Shown here: positions 1-5,821 of the stretch, in pieces
Layout of the letters: every line of letters starts with the position of its first letter
How positions within the stretch are numbered: position 1 is the stretch's first letter
Origin: Synechococcus sp. CO36386bin_37
GTDB taxonomy: Bacteria > Cyanobacteriota > Cyanobacteriia > PCC-6307 > Cyanobiaceae
Assembly (NCBI GenBank): GCA_011525445.1
Contig: WTGE01000032.1
Coordinates: 1 to 7,222, forward strand
Direction: 5' to 3'
Length of the DNA stretch: 7,222 bases
Position numbers and translations under genes: made by a program
Notes under the pieces: model-generated
Database searches by the model: none
What the model was told of the DNA's origin: nothing
Seen by the model: the letters and a program-made list of their open reading frames with translations, nothing else

Positions 1-1
1 C

Positions 2-427
2 CCCAATCCCTTCTTGTTTGCCATGGCTCCTGACACCAAAATGGCTGATGCCTCAGCACTCGGCGGCCCTATGGAAGCAGCAAAACCTCAAATCACTGCC
101 AGTGGATTGAAAATCACTGATCTTGAAGTCGGCACTGGCGATGTGGCGTCTGCAGGACAAAACGTTGTCGTGCACTACCGCGGCACCCTCGAGGACGGAA
201 CTCAATTTGATGCCAGCTACGACCGAGGCACCCCCTTCGAATTCCCGCTCGGCGCAGGCCGTGTCATCAAAGGTTGGGACGAGGGCGTTCAAGGCATGAA
301 AGTTGGCGGAAAGCGCAAGTTGGTGATCCCACCAGACCTCGGCTATGGCAAGCGCGGAGCGGGCCGAGTGATTCCTCCTGACGCCACCCTGATTTTCGAA
401 GTGGAGCTCCTAGACATCAAAAGCTGA
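2..427 (+). CDS. FKBP-type peptidyl-prolyl cis-trans isomerase, 5' end outside window
   Basis: Catalyses cis-trans isomerisation of Xaa-Pro bonds and so helps proteins fold. The reading frame is open to the left edge, so the true start lies upstream; a TTG at 14 and ATGs at 23, 41 and 71 are in frame but none has a convincing ribosome site. One complete FKBP domain fills about the last 105 codons. FKBP hallmark residues are visible in order: [19 protein letters not shown], the pocket stretch GRVIKGW, the loop [18 protein letters not shown], and the closing strand [12 protein letters not shown]. The visible upstream part contains FAMA-PDTK, which could be the Ala-X-Ala end of a signal peptide; an exported (periplasmic or lumenal) enzyme is therefore possible, but the hydrophobic core would lie outside the window, so this is inference. 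The stop is 43 bases before the preferred sodN start, on the same strand. Family assignment is secure; the exact paralogue is not. Confidence 0.93.
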   Translation, partial: PNPFLFAMAPDTKMADASALGGPMEAAKPQITASGLKITDLEVGTGDVASAGQNVVVHYRGTLEDGTQFDASYDRGTPFEFPLGAGRVIKGWDEGVQGMKVGGKRKLVIPPDLGYGKRGAGRVIPPDATLIFEVELLDIKS

Positions 428-470
428 TCCATAGGTAGGCTGAATCAACGAAAATTTTGTGTCAAACCCG

Positions 471-944
471 ATGTTTCGCTCGGCTCTATCAGCATTCGTT
501 CACTGCCTACCCGCAACCACTGTCGAAGCACACTGCGATGGTCCATGTGGTGTCTATGACCCTGCTTCAGCTCGCGTTCACGCTGAAGCTGTACTTTCGA
601 TGACCAAGAAAATCAAAGCAATGGAAGCCCCTGCAGCGGGTGACGCAGCAGCATTGGCGACCTACAACAACACGTTCTCCCGCTTCGTGGCTATCAAAGA
701 GGAAGAAGCACAAAAAACCAAGAAGGAATTGCTGATCCTCTGGACCGATTACTTCAAGCCCGATCATCTGGCCACCTTCCCCGACCTCCACGACACCTTC
801 TGGAAAGCGGCGAAACTGTGCAGCGCTTGCAAAGTCAACGTCGACCAAGGCAAAGCGGAAGAGCTGATGGCAGCAGTGGAAAAAATTCACGGCATGTTCT
901 GGCAGTCGAAAGGCCGTTCTGACGCCTGGGTCACCGCCTCCTGA
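471..944 (+). CDS. sodN: Nickel superoxide dismutase precursor
   Basis: Disproportionates superoxide to oxygen and hydrogen peroxide with a Ni(II/III) centre; NiSOD works as a cytoplasmic hexamer of four-helix bundles. The precursor is 157 residues from the ATG at 471. The nickel hook HCDGPCGVYDP begins at His21, so cleavage after Ala20 would expose His1, Cys2 and Cys6 (precursor His21, Cys22, Cys26), the known ligands, plus the second-shell Tyr9. The 20-residue leader MFRSALSAFVHCLPATTVEA is a maturation propeptide rather than a standard secretion signal. The mature part is about 137 residues, longer than the roughly 117 of the Streptomyces enzyme, mostly helical, with a second cysteine pair CSAC at 117-120 and a WQSKGRSDAWVTAS tail. 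An in-frame GTG at 459 would add four residues; the ATG fits the usual cyanobacterial length, though no clear ribosome site decides it. The processing peptidase sodX follows, as is typical. Confidence 0.96.
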   Translation: MFRSALSAFVHCLPATTVEAHCDGPCGVYDPASARVHAEAVLSMTKKIKAMEAPAAGDAAALATYNNTFSRFVAIKEEEAQKTKKELLILWTDYFKPDHLATFPDLHDTFWKAAKLCSACKVNVDQGKAEELMAAVEKIHGMFWQSKGRSDAWVTAS

Positions 945-984
945 GTTCCATTCCGAACGCCTCGTTAACAGCTAACCCCACACC

Positions 985-1022
985 AGCAGCAGCAGGTTGC
1001 CTAGACCTTCTGCTGCTTTTTT
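985..1022 (+). terminator. Terminator-like hairpin between sodN and sodX
   Basis: Arms 985-996 and 1006-1017 pair as a 12-bp stem with one mismatch (C993 opposite T1009) around a 9-base loop, and run into six Ts at 1017-1022. This is the form of a rho-independent terminator for sodN. It ends only 17 bases before the sodX ATG at 1040, so it could act as a partial terminator that lowers sodX expression relative to sodN rather than as a full stop. That role is inference. Confidence 0.75.
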
Positions 1023-1039
1023 GTGGACGACGTCGCTTG

Positions 1040-1333
1040 ATGCAAGTCGAGGGGTATTCCATGTGGCCCACTCTGAAACCCAAAGACCGAGTGGTTCTTA
1101 GACCTCTCCTGGCCGATGCTGAACTTCCAGCCCTCGGAAAGATCCTGGTGTGCAGACATCCCCATCAGCCTTCCCGTCAGGTGATCAAGCGACTGAAAAC
1201 AGTGGAAAACAACCGTCTCACCTTGCTGGGCGACTGCCCCGATGCGAGCACAGACAGCAGGCATTGGGGGAGCATTCCGCGAGACTGCTTGATCGGAGAA
1301 GTTGTAGCGGTGGTATCGGCACCGTCAAAATAA
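1040..1333 (+). CDS. sodX: Nickel-type superoxide dismutase maturation protease (S26 family)
   Basis: A small signal-peptidase-like serine protease held to remove the SodN propeptide so that the new N-terminal His can bind nickel. From the ATG at 1040 it has 97 residues. Type I signal peptidase boxes are visible: EGYSMWPTL with the nucleophile Ser7, VIKRL with the general base Lys50, and box E as GDCPDASTDSRHWG at 64-77. Box E normally reads GDN, so Cys66 replaces the usual Asn. There is no N-terminal membrane anchor, unlike secretory signal peptidases, in keeping with a cytoplasmic substrate. A TTG directly before the ATG would add one residue. No strong ribosome site precedes it; an 8-bp palindrome (CGACGTCG, 1028-1035) and the sodN hairpin occupy that space. 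The last three codons (Ser, Lys, stop) overlap the end of the opposing permease gene. Confidence 0.93.
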   Translation: MQVEGYSMWPTLKPKDRVVLRPLLADAELPALGKILVCRHPHQPSRQVIKRLKTVENNRLTLLGDCPDASTDSRHWGSIPRDCLIGEVVAVVSAPSK

Positions 1334-1993
1334 AACTGTCGAAGTTTTCCGGAGCCAAATCGCTCCAGTCACAATCGACAGCCCACCCGTGCAACCCACC
1401 AAAAAAGGAAGAAAGCGCGCGCTACTACGCATAGTGAGCAACGAGAGCGTGCAGACCACGACCAGCATGGCGCCCATCGATCCGCACAAATAGGCAATTA
1501 AGTAGAGGACGGCACCATGGACTGGTAAAGCAAGGGCAGGAATGACAGCCAGAAGATGGCCGGCTCCAGCCAACCCATGGAGCAGTCCCAGGCCTGATGC
1601 TGCATGGGCATGGCGGCGATGGTTGTTCTGACCACGGAGGTGGAGATGGAGATGACGGTGCTGAGAGGAACCATCGTGATGATGCTCATGGGTATGCAAC
1701 TCCAAACCGAATGCGGTTCGAATGGCGAGAGCCCCTATCACAAGCAACGACACCCCCACCAAAAATTCAGCCCATGCCGACATGCTCTCAGCATGAATCA
1801 GATCCCTGAACACAATCGAGACAACACCCAGCACCACGACCCCAAGCGAGTGGCCACCGCCCCAGGCCAGTCCTGACTTCATCGCTTGAAGCGGCCGCCT
1901 CAGGGAGAAGGGGGCCATCGCGACCAGATGATCAGCACCACCTACAACGTGTACAGCACCCGCCGCGAAGCCCGTCAGAACACTGATCAGCAA
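1325..1993 (-). CDS. sodT: UreH-type nickel permease, putative SodT
   Basis: A polytopic membrane protein of 222 residues, probably importing Ni2+ for the neighbouring NiSOD. The first helix carries H15-x5-D21-H22 (HVVGGADHLVAM), the UreH-branch version of the metal signature of nickel/cobalt transporters. Further hallmarks are GGGHSLGVV around His48 and LLHGLAGAGHLLAVIPA with His139 and His146. Hydrophobic segments lie near 3-28, 43-63, 76-96, 134-156, 158-183 and 194-213. A loop at 100-130 holds 12 histidines in 31 residues, probably a metal-binding region. The start is uncertain: the frame opens shortly upstream at a stop and offers only TTG at 1993 (then CTG at 1990) before the metal motif, with no ATG until Met26, so TTG is inferred. 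Nickel specificity rests on motif plus location; another metal is possible. The gene end overlaps sodX by nine bases, and its upstream neighbour in the same direction is trpC. Confidence 0.85.
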   Translation of the reverse strand: MLISVLTGFAAGAVHVVGGADHLVAMAPFSLRRPLQAMKSGLAWGGGHSLGVVVLGVVSIVFRDLIHAESMSAWAEFLVGVSLLVIGALAIRTAFGLELHTHEHHHDGSSQHRHLHLHLRGQNNHRRHAHAASGLGLLHGLAGAGHLLAVIPALALPVHGAVLYLIAYLCGSMGAMLVVVCTLSLLTMRSSARFLPFLVGCTGGLSIVTGAIWLRKTSTVLF

Positions 1994-2071
1994 GGCGTGA
2001 TCCCAAGTTCAACCAATTCTGCCGGACGAAGATCAGGGTGAGACAAGGGCGGCGACTCAAACACTCTCAAT

Positions 2072-2101
2072 GACGCTGTCGGGTCACTACCCGACAGCGT
2101 C
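2072..2101 (-). terminator. Perfect 13-bp hairpin after trpC
   Basis: Arms 2072-2084 and 2089-2101 are exactly complementary over 13 bp around a 4-base loop (AGTG on the minus strand). The 3' edge at 2101 touches the trpC stop codon at 2102-2104. No T-run follows on either strand, so it is not a classical intrinsic terminator. It may protect the 3' end of the trpC transcript, end transcription less efficiently, or separate trpC from sodT. The hairpin itself is certain; its role is inferred. Confidence 0.6.
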
Positions 2102-2986
2102 TCAACCCTTGACCAAAGCCTGAAGCGCAGCCTCCACATCCCGTTGCCGCATCAGGGCTTCACCCACCAAAACAGCCTGAGCTCCAGCGGATTGCACGCG
2201 GTTCAGATCCGCACGATCAAACAATCCTGATTCGCTGACCAAGAGGATCTGCTGCTCAGCGAGCTGCTCTGCGAATTGGGAGCACAACTGTTCCGTAGTG
2301 GCCAAATCGGTTTCAAAACTGGTGAGATCCCGATTGTTGATGCCAATCAAAGAGCACCCACCCAGGGTGAGCACCCGCTGCATTTCCTCTGCGTCATGCA
2401 CCTCGACCAAAACGGTGAGCCCAAGCGCAGAGGCCACCTTACGCAGATAGGCAAGATCTTGATCCGAAAGAATCGCGGCAATCAGAAGAGCTGCATCAGC
2501 GCCAGCAGCTCGAGCCTGATACAGCTGGTATGGGCTGAGGATGAAGTCTTTGCAGAGAAGTGGAAGCTCCACGGCATCGCGAACCGCAACCAACACGTCA
2601 AAACCACCCTGAAAGAACGACTTGTCGGTGAGAACGGACAGACAACTCGCTCCACCTGCCGCGTAGGCCTGCGCAATCGCGGCCGGATTGAAATTCTCTC
2701 GAATCACACCCTTGCTTGGGCTGGCTTTTTTCACTTCAGCAATCACAGCTGGCTTGAGTGCTGCAGAGCGCAACGCTGCAAGGAAATCACGGGCAGGTGG
2801 GAGCTCAGAAACCTTGCTTCGCAACTGCTCCAGGGGCATGCGCTCCCGTGAAACCGCGATCTCACGATCCTTTTCCCAGACAATTTTCTCAAGAATGTTG
2901 CGTGGTTCGCTGTCGTCATGGGGGACGGCATACTGCAGATGCGCAACCTGAACTTTGGGGTTGGGTGGACGACGACGAATCTCCAT
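2102..2986 (-). CDS. trpC: Indole-3-glycerol phosphate synthase
   Basis: Closes the indole ring in tryptophan biosynthesis, converting 1-(2-carboxyphenylamino)-1-deoxyribulose 5-phosphate to indole-3-glycerol phosphate in the cytoplasm. The 294-residue protein is a single TIM-barrel enzyme with an N-terminal extension of about 30 residues before [14 protein letters not shown], a feature shared by cyanobacterial homologues. Catalytic and binding motifs run in order: [11 protein letters not shown] (Glu84, Lys86), [12 protein letters not shown] (Lys146), LVEVHDAEE (Glu195), [15 protein letters not shown] (Asn217), VSESGL (Glu252, Ser253) and the phosphate site VLVGEALMR. No TrpF domain is fused to it. 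It starts with ATG three bases after the lpd stop, with a G-rich stretch (GGGGGCC) about 7-13 bases upstream. It is the last gene of a tight minus-strand cluster; no other trp gene lies in the window, as expected for the scattered trp genes of cyanobacteria. Confidence 0.97.
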   Translation of the reverse strand: MEIRRRPPNPKVQVAHLQYAVPHDDSEPRNILEKIVWEKDREIAVSRERMPLEQLRSKVSELPPARDFLAALRSAALKPAVIAEVKKASPSKGVIRENFNPAAIAQAYAAGGASCLSVLTDKSFFQGGFDVLVAVRDAVELPLLCKDFILSPYQLYQARAAGADAALLIAAILSDQDLAYLRKVASALGLTVLVEVHDAEEMQRVLTLGGCSLIGINNRDLTSFETDLATTEQLCSQFAEQLAEQQILLVSESGLFDRADLNRVQSAGAQAVLVGEALMRQRDVEAALQALVKG

Positions 2987-2989
2987 CAG

Positions 2990-4432
2990 TCAGGCCCCCA
3001 TTGCCGAAGCAGCCTGCTTGTAGGCCACCTCAATGACTTCACTCAGAGTTGGATGGGTATGCACCTCATTGGCGAGCTGCGTGACGCTGAGTCGGCGAGA
3101 CACGGCATTGGCGATCTCCTGAATCAAGTCTGCGGCATGCAGTCCGTAGATATGTGCCCCGAGAACCTCACCCGTTCTTTTGTTGAACAGTAGCTTCATT
3201 AGACCATCACTCTCCAATTCGGCCAGTGCTTTGGAATTGGCTTTGAAGTAACTCCGAACCGAACCCAGCTCAAAACCCTGTTCACCAGCGAGTTGCTTGG
3301 CATCAGCTTCCGACAAACCAACGGAACTGATTTCTGGATGTGTGAACGTTGCAGCCGGAATGCTCCTGTAGTCGATTTGCCTTGATAGCCCAAGGATGTT
3401 GTCAACAGCAACCGAACCTTGAGCCGCGGCCGTATGAGCCAGCATCAACTTGCCGGTGACATCGCCCACCGCCCAGAGATGGGGTTGTGACTCACCATTC
3501 ACTAAAACGCGCATGCTGTCATCCACTGGAATGAAGCCACGGTTAGTGTCAACGCCAACCGACTGCAGATTGAGATTCTTGCTGCAGGGAACTCGGCCTG
3601 TTGCCACGAGCACAGCATCCACCTCCAAAGTCTCCACCGGCTCTCTGGTTTGCATATCAACCAACTCAATCTGAACCGGCGCTCCAGGTTGAATCGATTG
3701 AGCCAACACGCCAGAGCGCGCATCGATATCGCGACTGTCAATCAATTTGCGGGCTGCGATCTTGGCGATATCGGGATCGAAGGTGGGCATCACCCGATCC
3801 AAGGCCTCAATCATCGTGACCTCACATCCCAGAGCGGTGTAGACATCGGCGAATTCCAAGCCGATATATCCACTGCCAATAATCGCAATCCAACGTGGCA
3901 GCCACTCCAGATTGACCGCCTCATCACTGGTGAACACGCTGCGGCCATCCGTTTCGATCCCAGGTGGAACGAAAGGATCCGAGCCTGTCGCCAAGATCAC
4001 ATCGCGAGCGGTCAACACGCGGTCCACACCACTCAGCTCACGAACGCCAACACGCTGTGGCCCCTCAAGCCGACCTTGACCTCGGATAATGGTGACTCCA
4101 GCCCTCTCCAGCGTTTTGGTGAGATTGGAACGAATGGTGGCCACCAGTTGATTGGCATGATCCGCAATTTTCTTGCGCTCAAAACGCACCGGAGCGGCAT
4201 GAATCCCAAACCCTGAGAGATGCTCTGCATCCGCCAGCTCACGCACCCGTCCACTGGCTGCCAACAAGGCCTTAGATGGGACACAACCGCGGTTCACACA
4301 GGTGCCACCCATATCTCGAGATTCCAGGACAGCCACCTTGAGACCATGATCAGCTGCATGTTTGGCTGCATCAAAGCCGCCATATCCAGCACCAATGACG
4401 ATCACATCGAAGTCGAAACTGGCGTCGCTCAC
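2990..4432 (-). CDS. lpd: Dihydrolipoamide dehydrogenase (E3)
   Basis: FAD-dependent E3 subunit that reoxidises dihydrolipoyl groups of 2-oxoacid dehydrogenase complexes (chiefly pyruvate dehydrogenase in cyanobacteria) and of the glycine cleavage system, producing NADH. It has 480 residues, normal for the family. The FAD-binding GAGYGG is at 14-19, the redox disulfide at Cys45/Cys50 in GGTCVNRGCVPSKALLAASG, the NAD-binding GSGYIGLEFADV from about 186, the second FAD motif LWAVGDVTGKLMLAH around 319-333, and the catalytic His460-Pro-Thr-Leu-Ser-Glu465 in the interface domain. CVNRGC, instead of the CLNxGC of many bacterial and mitochondrial enzymes, points to the cyanobacterial/plastid branch. 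The start is GTG at 4432, overlapping the spoU-family stop as GTGA, which suggests translational coupling. No key residue is missing. Confidence 0.97.
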   Translation of the reverse strand: MSDASFDFDVIVIGAGYGGFDAAKHAADHGLKVAVLESRDMGGTCVNRGCVPSKALLAASGRVRELADAEHLSGFGIHAAPVRFERKKIADHANQLVATIRSNLTKTLERAGVTIIRGQGRLEGPQRVGVRELSGVDRVLTARDVILATGSDPFVPPGIETDGRSVFTSDEAVNLEWLPRWIAIIGSGYIGLEFADVYTALGCEVTMIEALDRVMPTFDPDIAKIAARKLIDSRDIDARSGVLAQSIQPGAPVQIELVDMQTREPVETLEVDAVLVATGRVPCSKNLNLQSVGVDTNRGFIPVDDSMRVLVNGESQPHLWAVGDVTGKLMLAHTAAAQGSVAVDNILGLSRQIDYRSIPAATFTHPEISSVGLSEADAKQLAGEQGFELGSVRSYFKANSKALAELESDGLMKLLFNKRTGEVLGAHIYGLHAADLIQEIANAVSRRLSVTQLANEVHTHPTLSEVIEVAYKQAASAMGA

Positions 4433-5301
4433 CCAATCTTCTGCATGGAAGACGTCATTCTCGCCCGTCGCCTCTCCAAAAGGAGGGGGACCGCAGCAGA
4501 AGCGACGTTGAGAGATTCAACAGCTGAGCTGTGAGGCAATGTCACCCCATGGGTGCAGCAACTCTGCAGGAGCGGGTTGAGGCCCGATCCCTCGTTACCA
4601 AGCAGGAGAACCGTGGGCTGAGTCCAATCGAGATCCCAATAGGGTTGGACGCTGAAATGGGCCGTTGCTTCGGGCACGAGGGTGGCCACGATCTGGAGCC
4701 CCGCCGCCCGTGCTTGATCCAATCGTTCAGCGAGCTGTTCGAGCCCATCTGTTGGATCAGAACCAAAGCGCTGAATCGGAAGATTCAAAATCGCACCAGC
4801 CGCCGAGCGCACAACCTTTGGTGACAGGGGATCGGCACCGGAAGCACACCAGACCTGCTGGACCTCTGCAGCCCATGCGGTGCGCAATAAGGTACCGAAG
4901 TTGCCAGGATCTTGAATGCGATCGAGCGCAAGAACAAAGTCTGGGTTTGCCATTTGAGAGGGCAAACAGGAGAGCGGCAGCAAACAGGCCACACCGTCGG
5001 GATGAACCGTCGTCAAGGCAGCCTGCAGCGCTTCATGGCTCATCCTTTGCAAGCGAACAGGCCCAGGGAAAGCATGGATCAGAGAAAAATGCGTTTCAAT
5101 CCAGGCAGGTGTTGCAACCACAACAAGAGGATCAGGGAGAGGGCCATCACTCCTCTGAAGTTCTTGAAGCTGGTGCGTTCCCTCCAACAAGATGACGCCC
5201 TGCTCTTTGCGCCCGGAACGGGAGGAGAGAGAACGAAGTCGCCGCACCAAAGGGTTACGACGACTGGTGATCAGCTCTTCTGACTGACCTTCCAACACCA
5301 C
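4429..5301 (-). CDS. SpoU/TrmH-family RNA 2'-O-ribose methyltransferase
   Basis: A SAM-dependent SPOUT (trefoil-knot) enzyme that methylates a ribose 2'-OH in rRNA or tRNA; the target cannot be read from sequence. In 290 residues it has an N-terminal substrate-binding domain (SRRNPLVRRLRSL ... GVILLEGTHQLQEL, about 13-48) and a C-terminal catalytic domain with the three family motifs: motif 1 LALDRIQDPGNFGTLLRTA (Asn134, Arg140), motif 2 LLLGNEGSGL (about 232-241), and motif 3 VTLPHSSAVESLNVASAA (253-270), where Ser263-Leu-Asn265 is the conserved core. This layout resembles RlmB/TrmH-like 23S rRNA methylases. The start is taken as GTG at 5301; GTG 5298 and TTG 5295 are equally placed, and a purine stretch (GAGATTA) precedes them. 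Five bases separate it from the small gene upstream, and its stop overlaps the lpd start by four bases. Confidence 0.93.
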   Translation of the reverse strand: MVLEGQSEELITSRRNPLVRRLRSLSSRSGRKEQGVILLEGTHQLQELQRSDGPLPDPLVVVATPAWIETHFSLIHAFPGPVRLQRMSHEALQAALTTVHPDGVACLLPLSCLPSQMANPDFVLALDRIQDPGNFGTLLRTAWAAEVQQVWCASGADPLSPKVVRSAAGAILNLPIQRFGSDPTDGLEQLAERLDQARAAGLQIVATLVPEATAHFSVQPYWDLDWTQPTVLLLGNEGSGLNPLLQSCCTHGVTLPHSSAVESLNVASAAVPLLLERRRARMTSSMQKIG

Positions 5302-5306
5302 TAATC

Positions 5307-5555
5307 TCAGAAGCTCGAGCTCTTGCGCACCTTCAGGCCGCCTTGGATTTTGAGTTCCTGACCGCTGAGATCCAACCCTTGAACGGCAGCAATCTCACCT
5401 TTGATCCCCTCAGCTGCAAGATTTTCAATCAATTTTTTAATCACCTGATCCTCAACCGTGGATTGATCAATGGAATCAGGGGTCAAAAACTCAAGAAATT
5501 TACCAACCTTGGAAGCCACCACCTCCGATGAATTGGAGATCTTCAGCACAATCAT
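5307..5555 (-). CDS. Small protein of unknown function, 82 residues
   Basis: I do not recognise a characterised family. The protein begins MIVLKISNSSEVVASK, has no Cys, His, Trp or Tyr, no signal peptide and no membrane segment, and is rich in Lys, Glu, Ser, Val, Ile and Leu. The pattern suggests a short first strand (1-7), two amphipathic helices (about 9-24 and 32-49), then strands near 52-58 and 67-76, ending in a basic, serine-rich tail (KVRKSSSF): a compact soluble alpha/beta protein. It starts with ATG at 5555, and its stop lies 5 bases before the spoU-family start, so it is almost certainly cotranscribed with the methyltransferase and lpd. Its clean frame, ATG start and tight packing argue that it is real. 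A link to RNA modification or ribosomes from its position between tRNA-Leu and an RNA methylase is only a guess. Confidence 0.85.
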   Translation of the reverse strand: MIVLKISNSSEVVASKVGKFLEFLTPDSIDQSTVEDQVIKKLIENLAAEGIKGEIAAVQGLDLSGQELKIQGGLKVRKSSSF

Positions 5556-5589
5556 GAAGAAGTTAGGAATCCTTACCCAATCAAGCTAA

Positions 5590-5671
5590 TGCGGTTAGGG
5601 AGACTTGAACTCCCACGTCCGAAGACACATGTACCTGAAACATGCGCGTCTACCAATTCCGCCACAACCGC
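5590..5671 (-). tRNA. tRNA-Leu (anticodon CAG)
   Basis: The minus strand folds into a complete class II tRNA of 82 bases. The acceptor stem is GCGGTTG with TAACCGC (one G-U at the base) and discriminator A; D stem GCG/CGC with loop GAATTGGTAGA; anticodon stem CATGT/ACATG around loop TTCAGGT, giving anticodon CAG (plus-strand 5635-5637), which reads the leucine codon CUG; a variable arm with a GTC/GAC stem and TTCG loop; and T stem GGGAG/CTCCC with loop TTCAAGT. The CCA end is not encoded. The long variable arm and the A discriminator fit leucine. It lies 34 bases upstream of the 82-residue gene on the same strand, so the two may share a primary transcript. Confidence 0.97.
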
Positions 5672-5695
5672 AGCCATCACTCACGTGACTCGATG

Positions 5696-5725
5696 ACCAT
5701 ACGACATCATCTTTTGTGTTCTGAA
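5696..5725 (-). promoter_or_regulatory. Possible promoter for tRNA-Leu
   Basis: On the minus strand a TTCAGA (5720-5725) and a TATGGT (5696-5701) sit 18 bases apart, with the second element 24 bases ahead of the mature tRNA 5' end. Each matches four of six bases of the sigma-70-type consensus. This is a weak match and could be chance; it is listed because position and spacing suit the divergent tRNA/murA gap. Confidence 0.2.
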
Positions 5726-5762
5726 GAGGATCGGACCCCAATCGAACCAGTTTGAGCTCCGG

Positions 5763-5774
5763 CCGTCTAGACGG
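5763..5774. repeat. 12-bp perfect palindrome upstream of murA
   Basis: CCGTCTAGACGG reads identically on both strands, with no spacer. It lies 47 bases before the preferred murA start at 5822 and 20 bases before the earliest in-frame start (TTG 5783), in the gap between divergent tRNA-Leu and murA. It could be a repressor half-site pair or a small RNA hairpin in the murA leader; nothing in the sequence proves either. Confidence 0.4.
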
Positions 5775-5821
5775 TCTCACGCTTGATCGTCAAGATGGGC
5801 GTGAATTTAGTTACAGCAGGC

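Noticed and set aside
1597..1876. Gly/Asp/Met-rich plus-strand frames opposite the permease, with GGTGGAGATGGAGATG-like repetition
   Set aside because: The repetition is the complement of the His codons in the permease loop, not a separate gene, tandem repeat locus or CRISPR array.
2276..2851. 191-codon plus-strand frame opposite trpC
   Set aside because: Antisense to conserved catalytic motifs of trpC; no independent sign of coding.
3650..4216. 188-codon plus-strand frame opposite lpd
   Set aside because: Antisense to an intact lpd; composition is low in hydrophobic cores and shows no motif or ribosome site.
4665..5283. Plus-strand frames opposite the SpoU-family gene
   Set aside because: Arg-, Gln- and Pro-rich shadow translations of a gene with all three methylase motifs.
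5590..5671. tRNA-Leu as an integration site with an adjacent genomic island
   Set aside because: No integrase, no repeated tRNA 3' end and no change in gene character nearby; both flanks are core genes.
5595..5780. 61-codon minus-strand frame across the tRNA region
   Set aside because: It overlaps nearly the whole of a perfectly folding tRNA-Leu and has no gene-like features.
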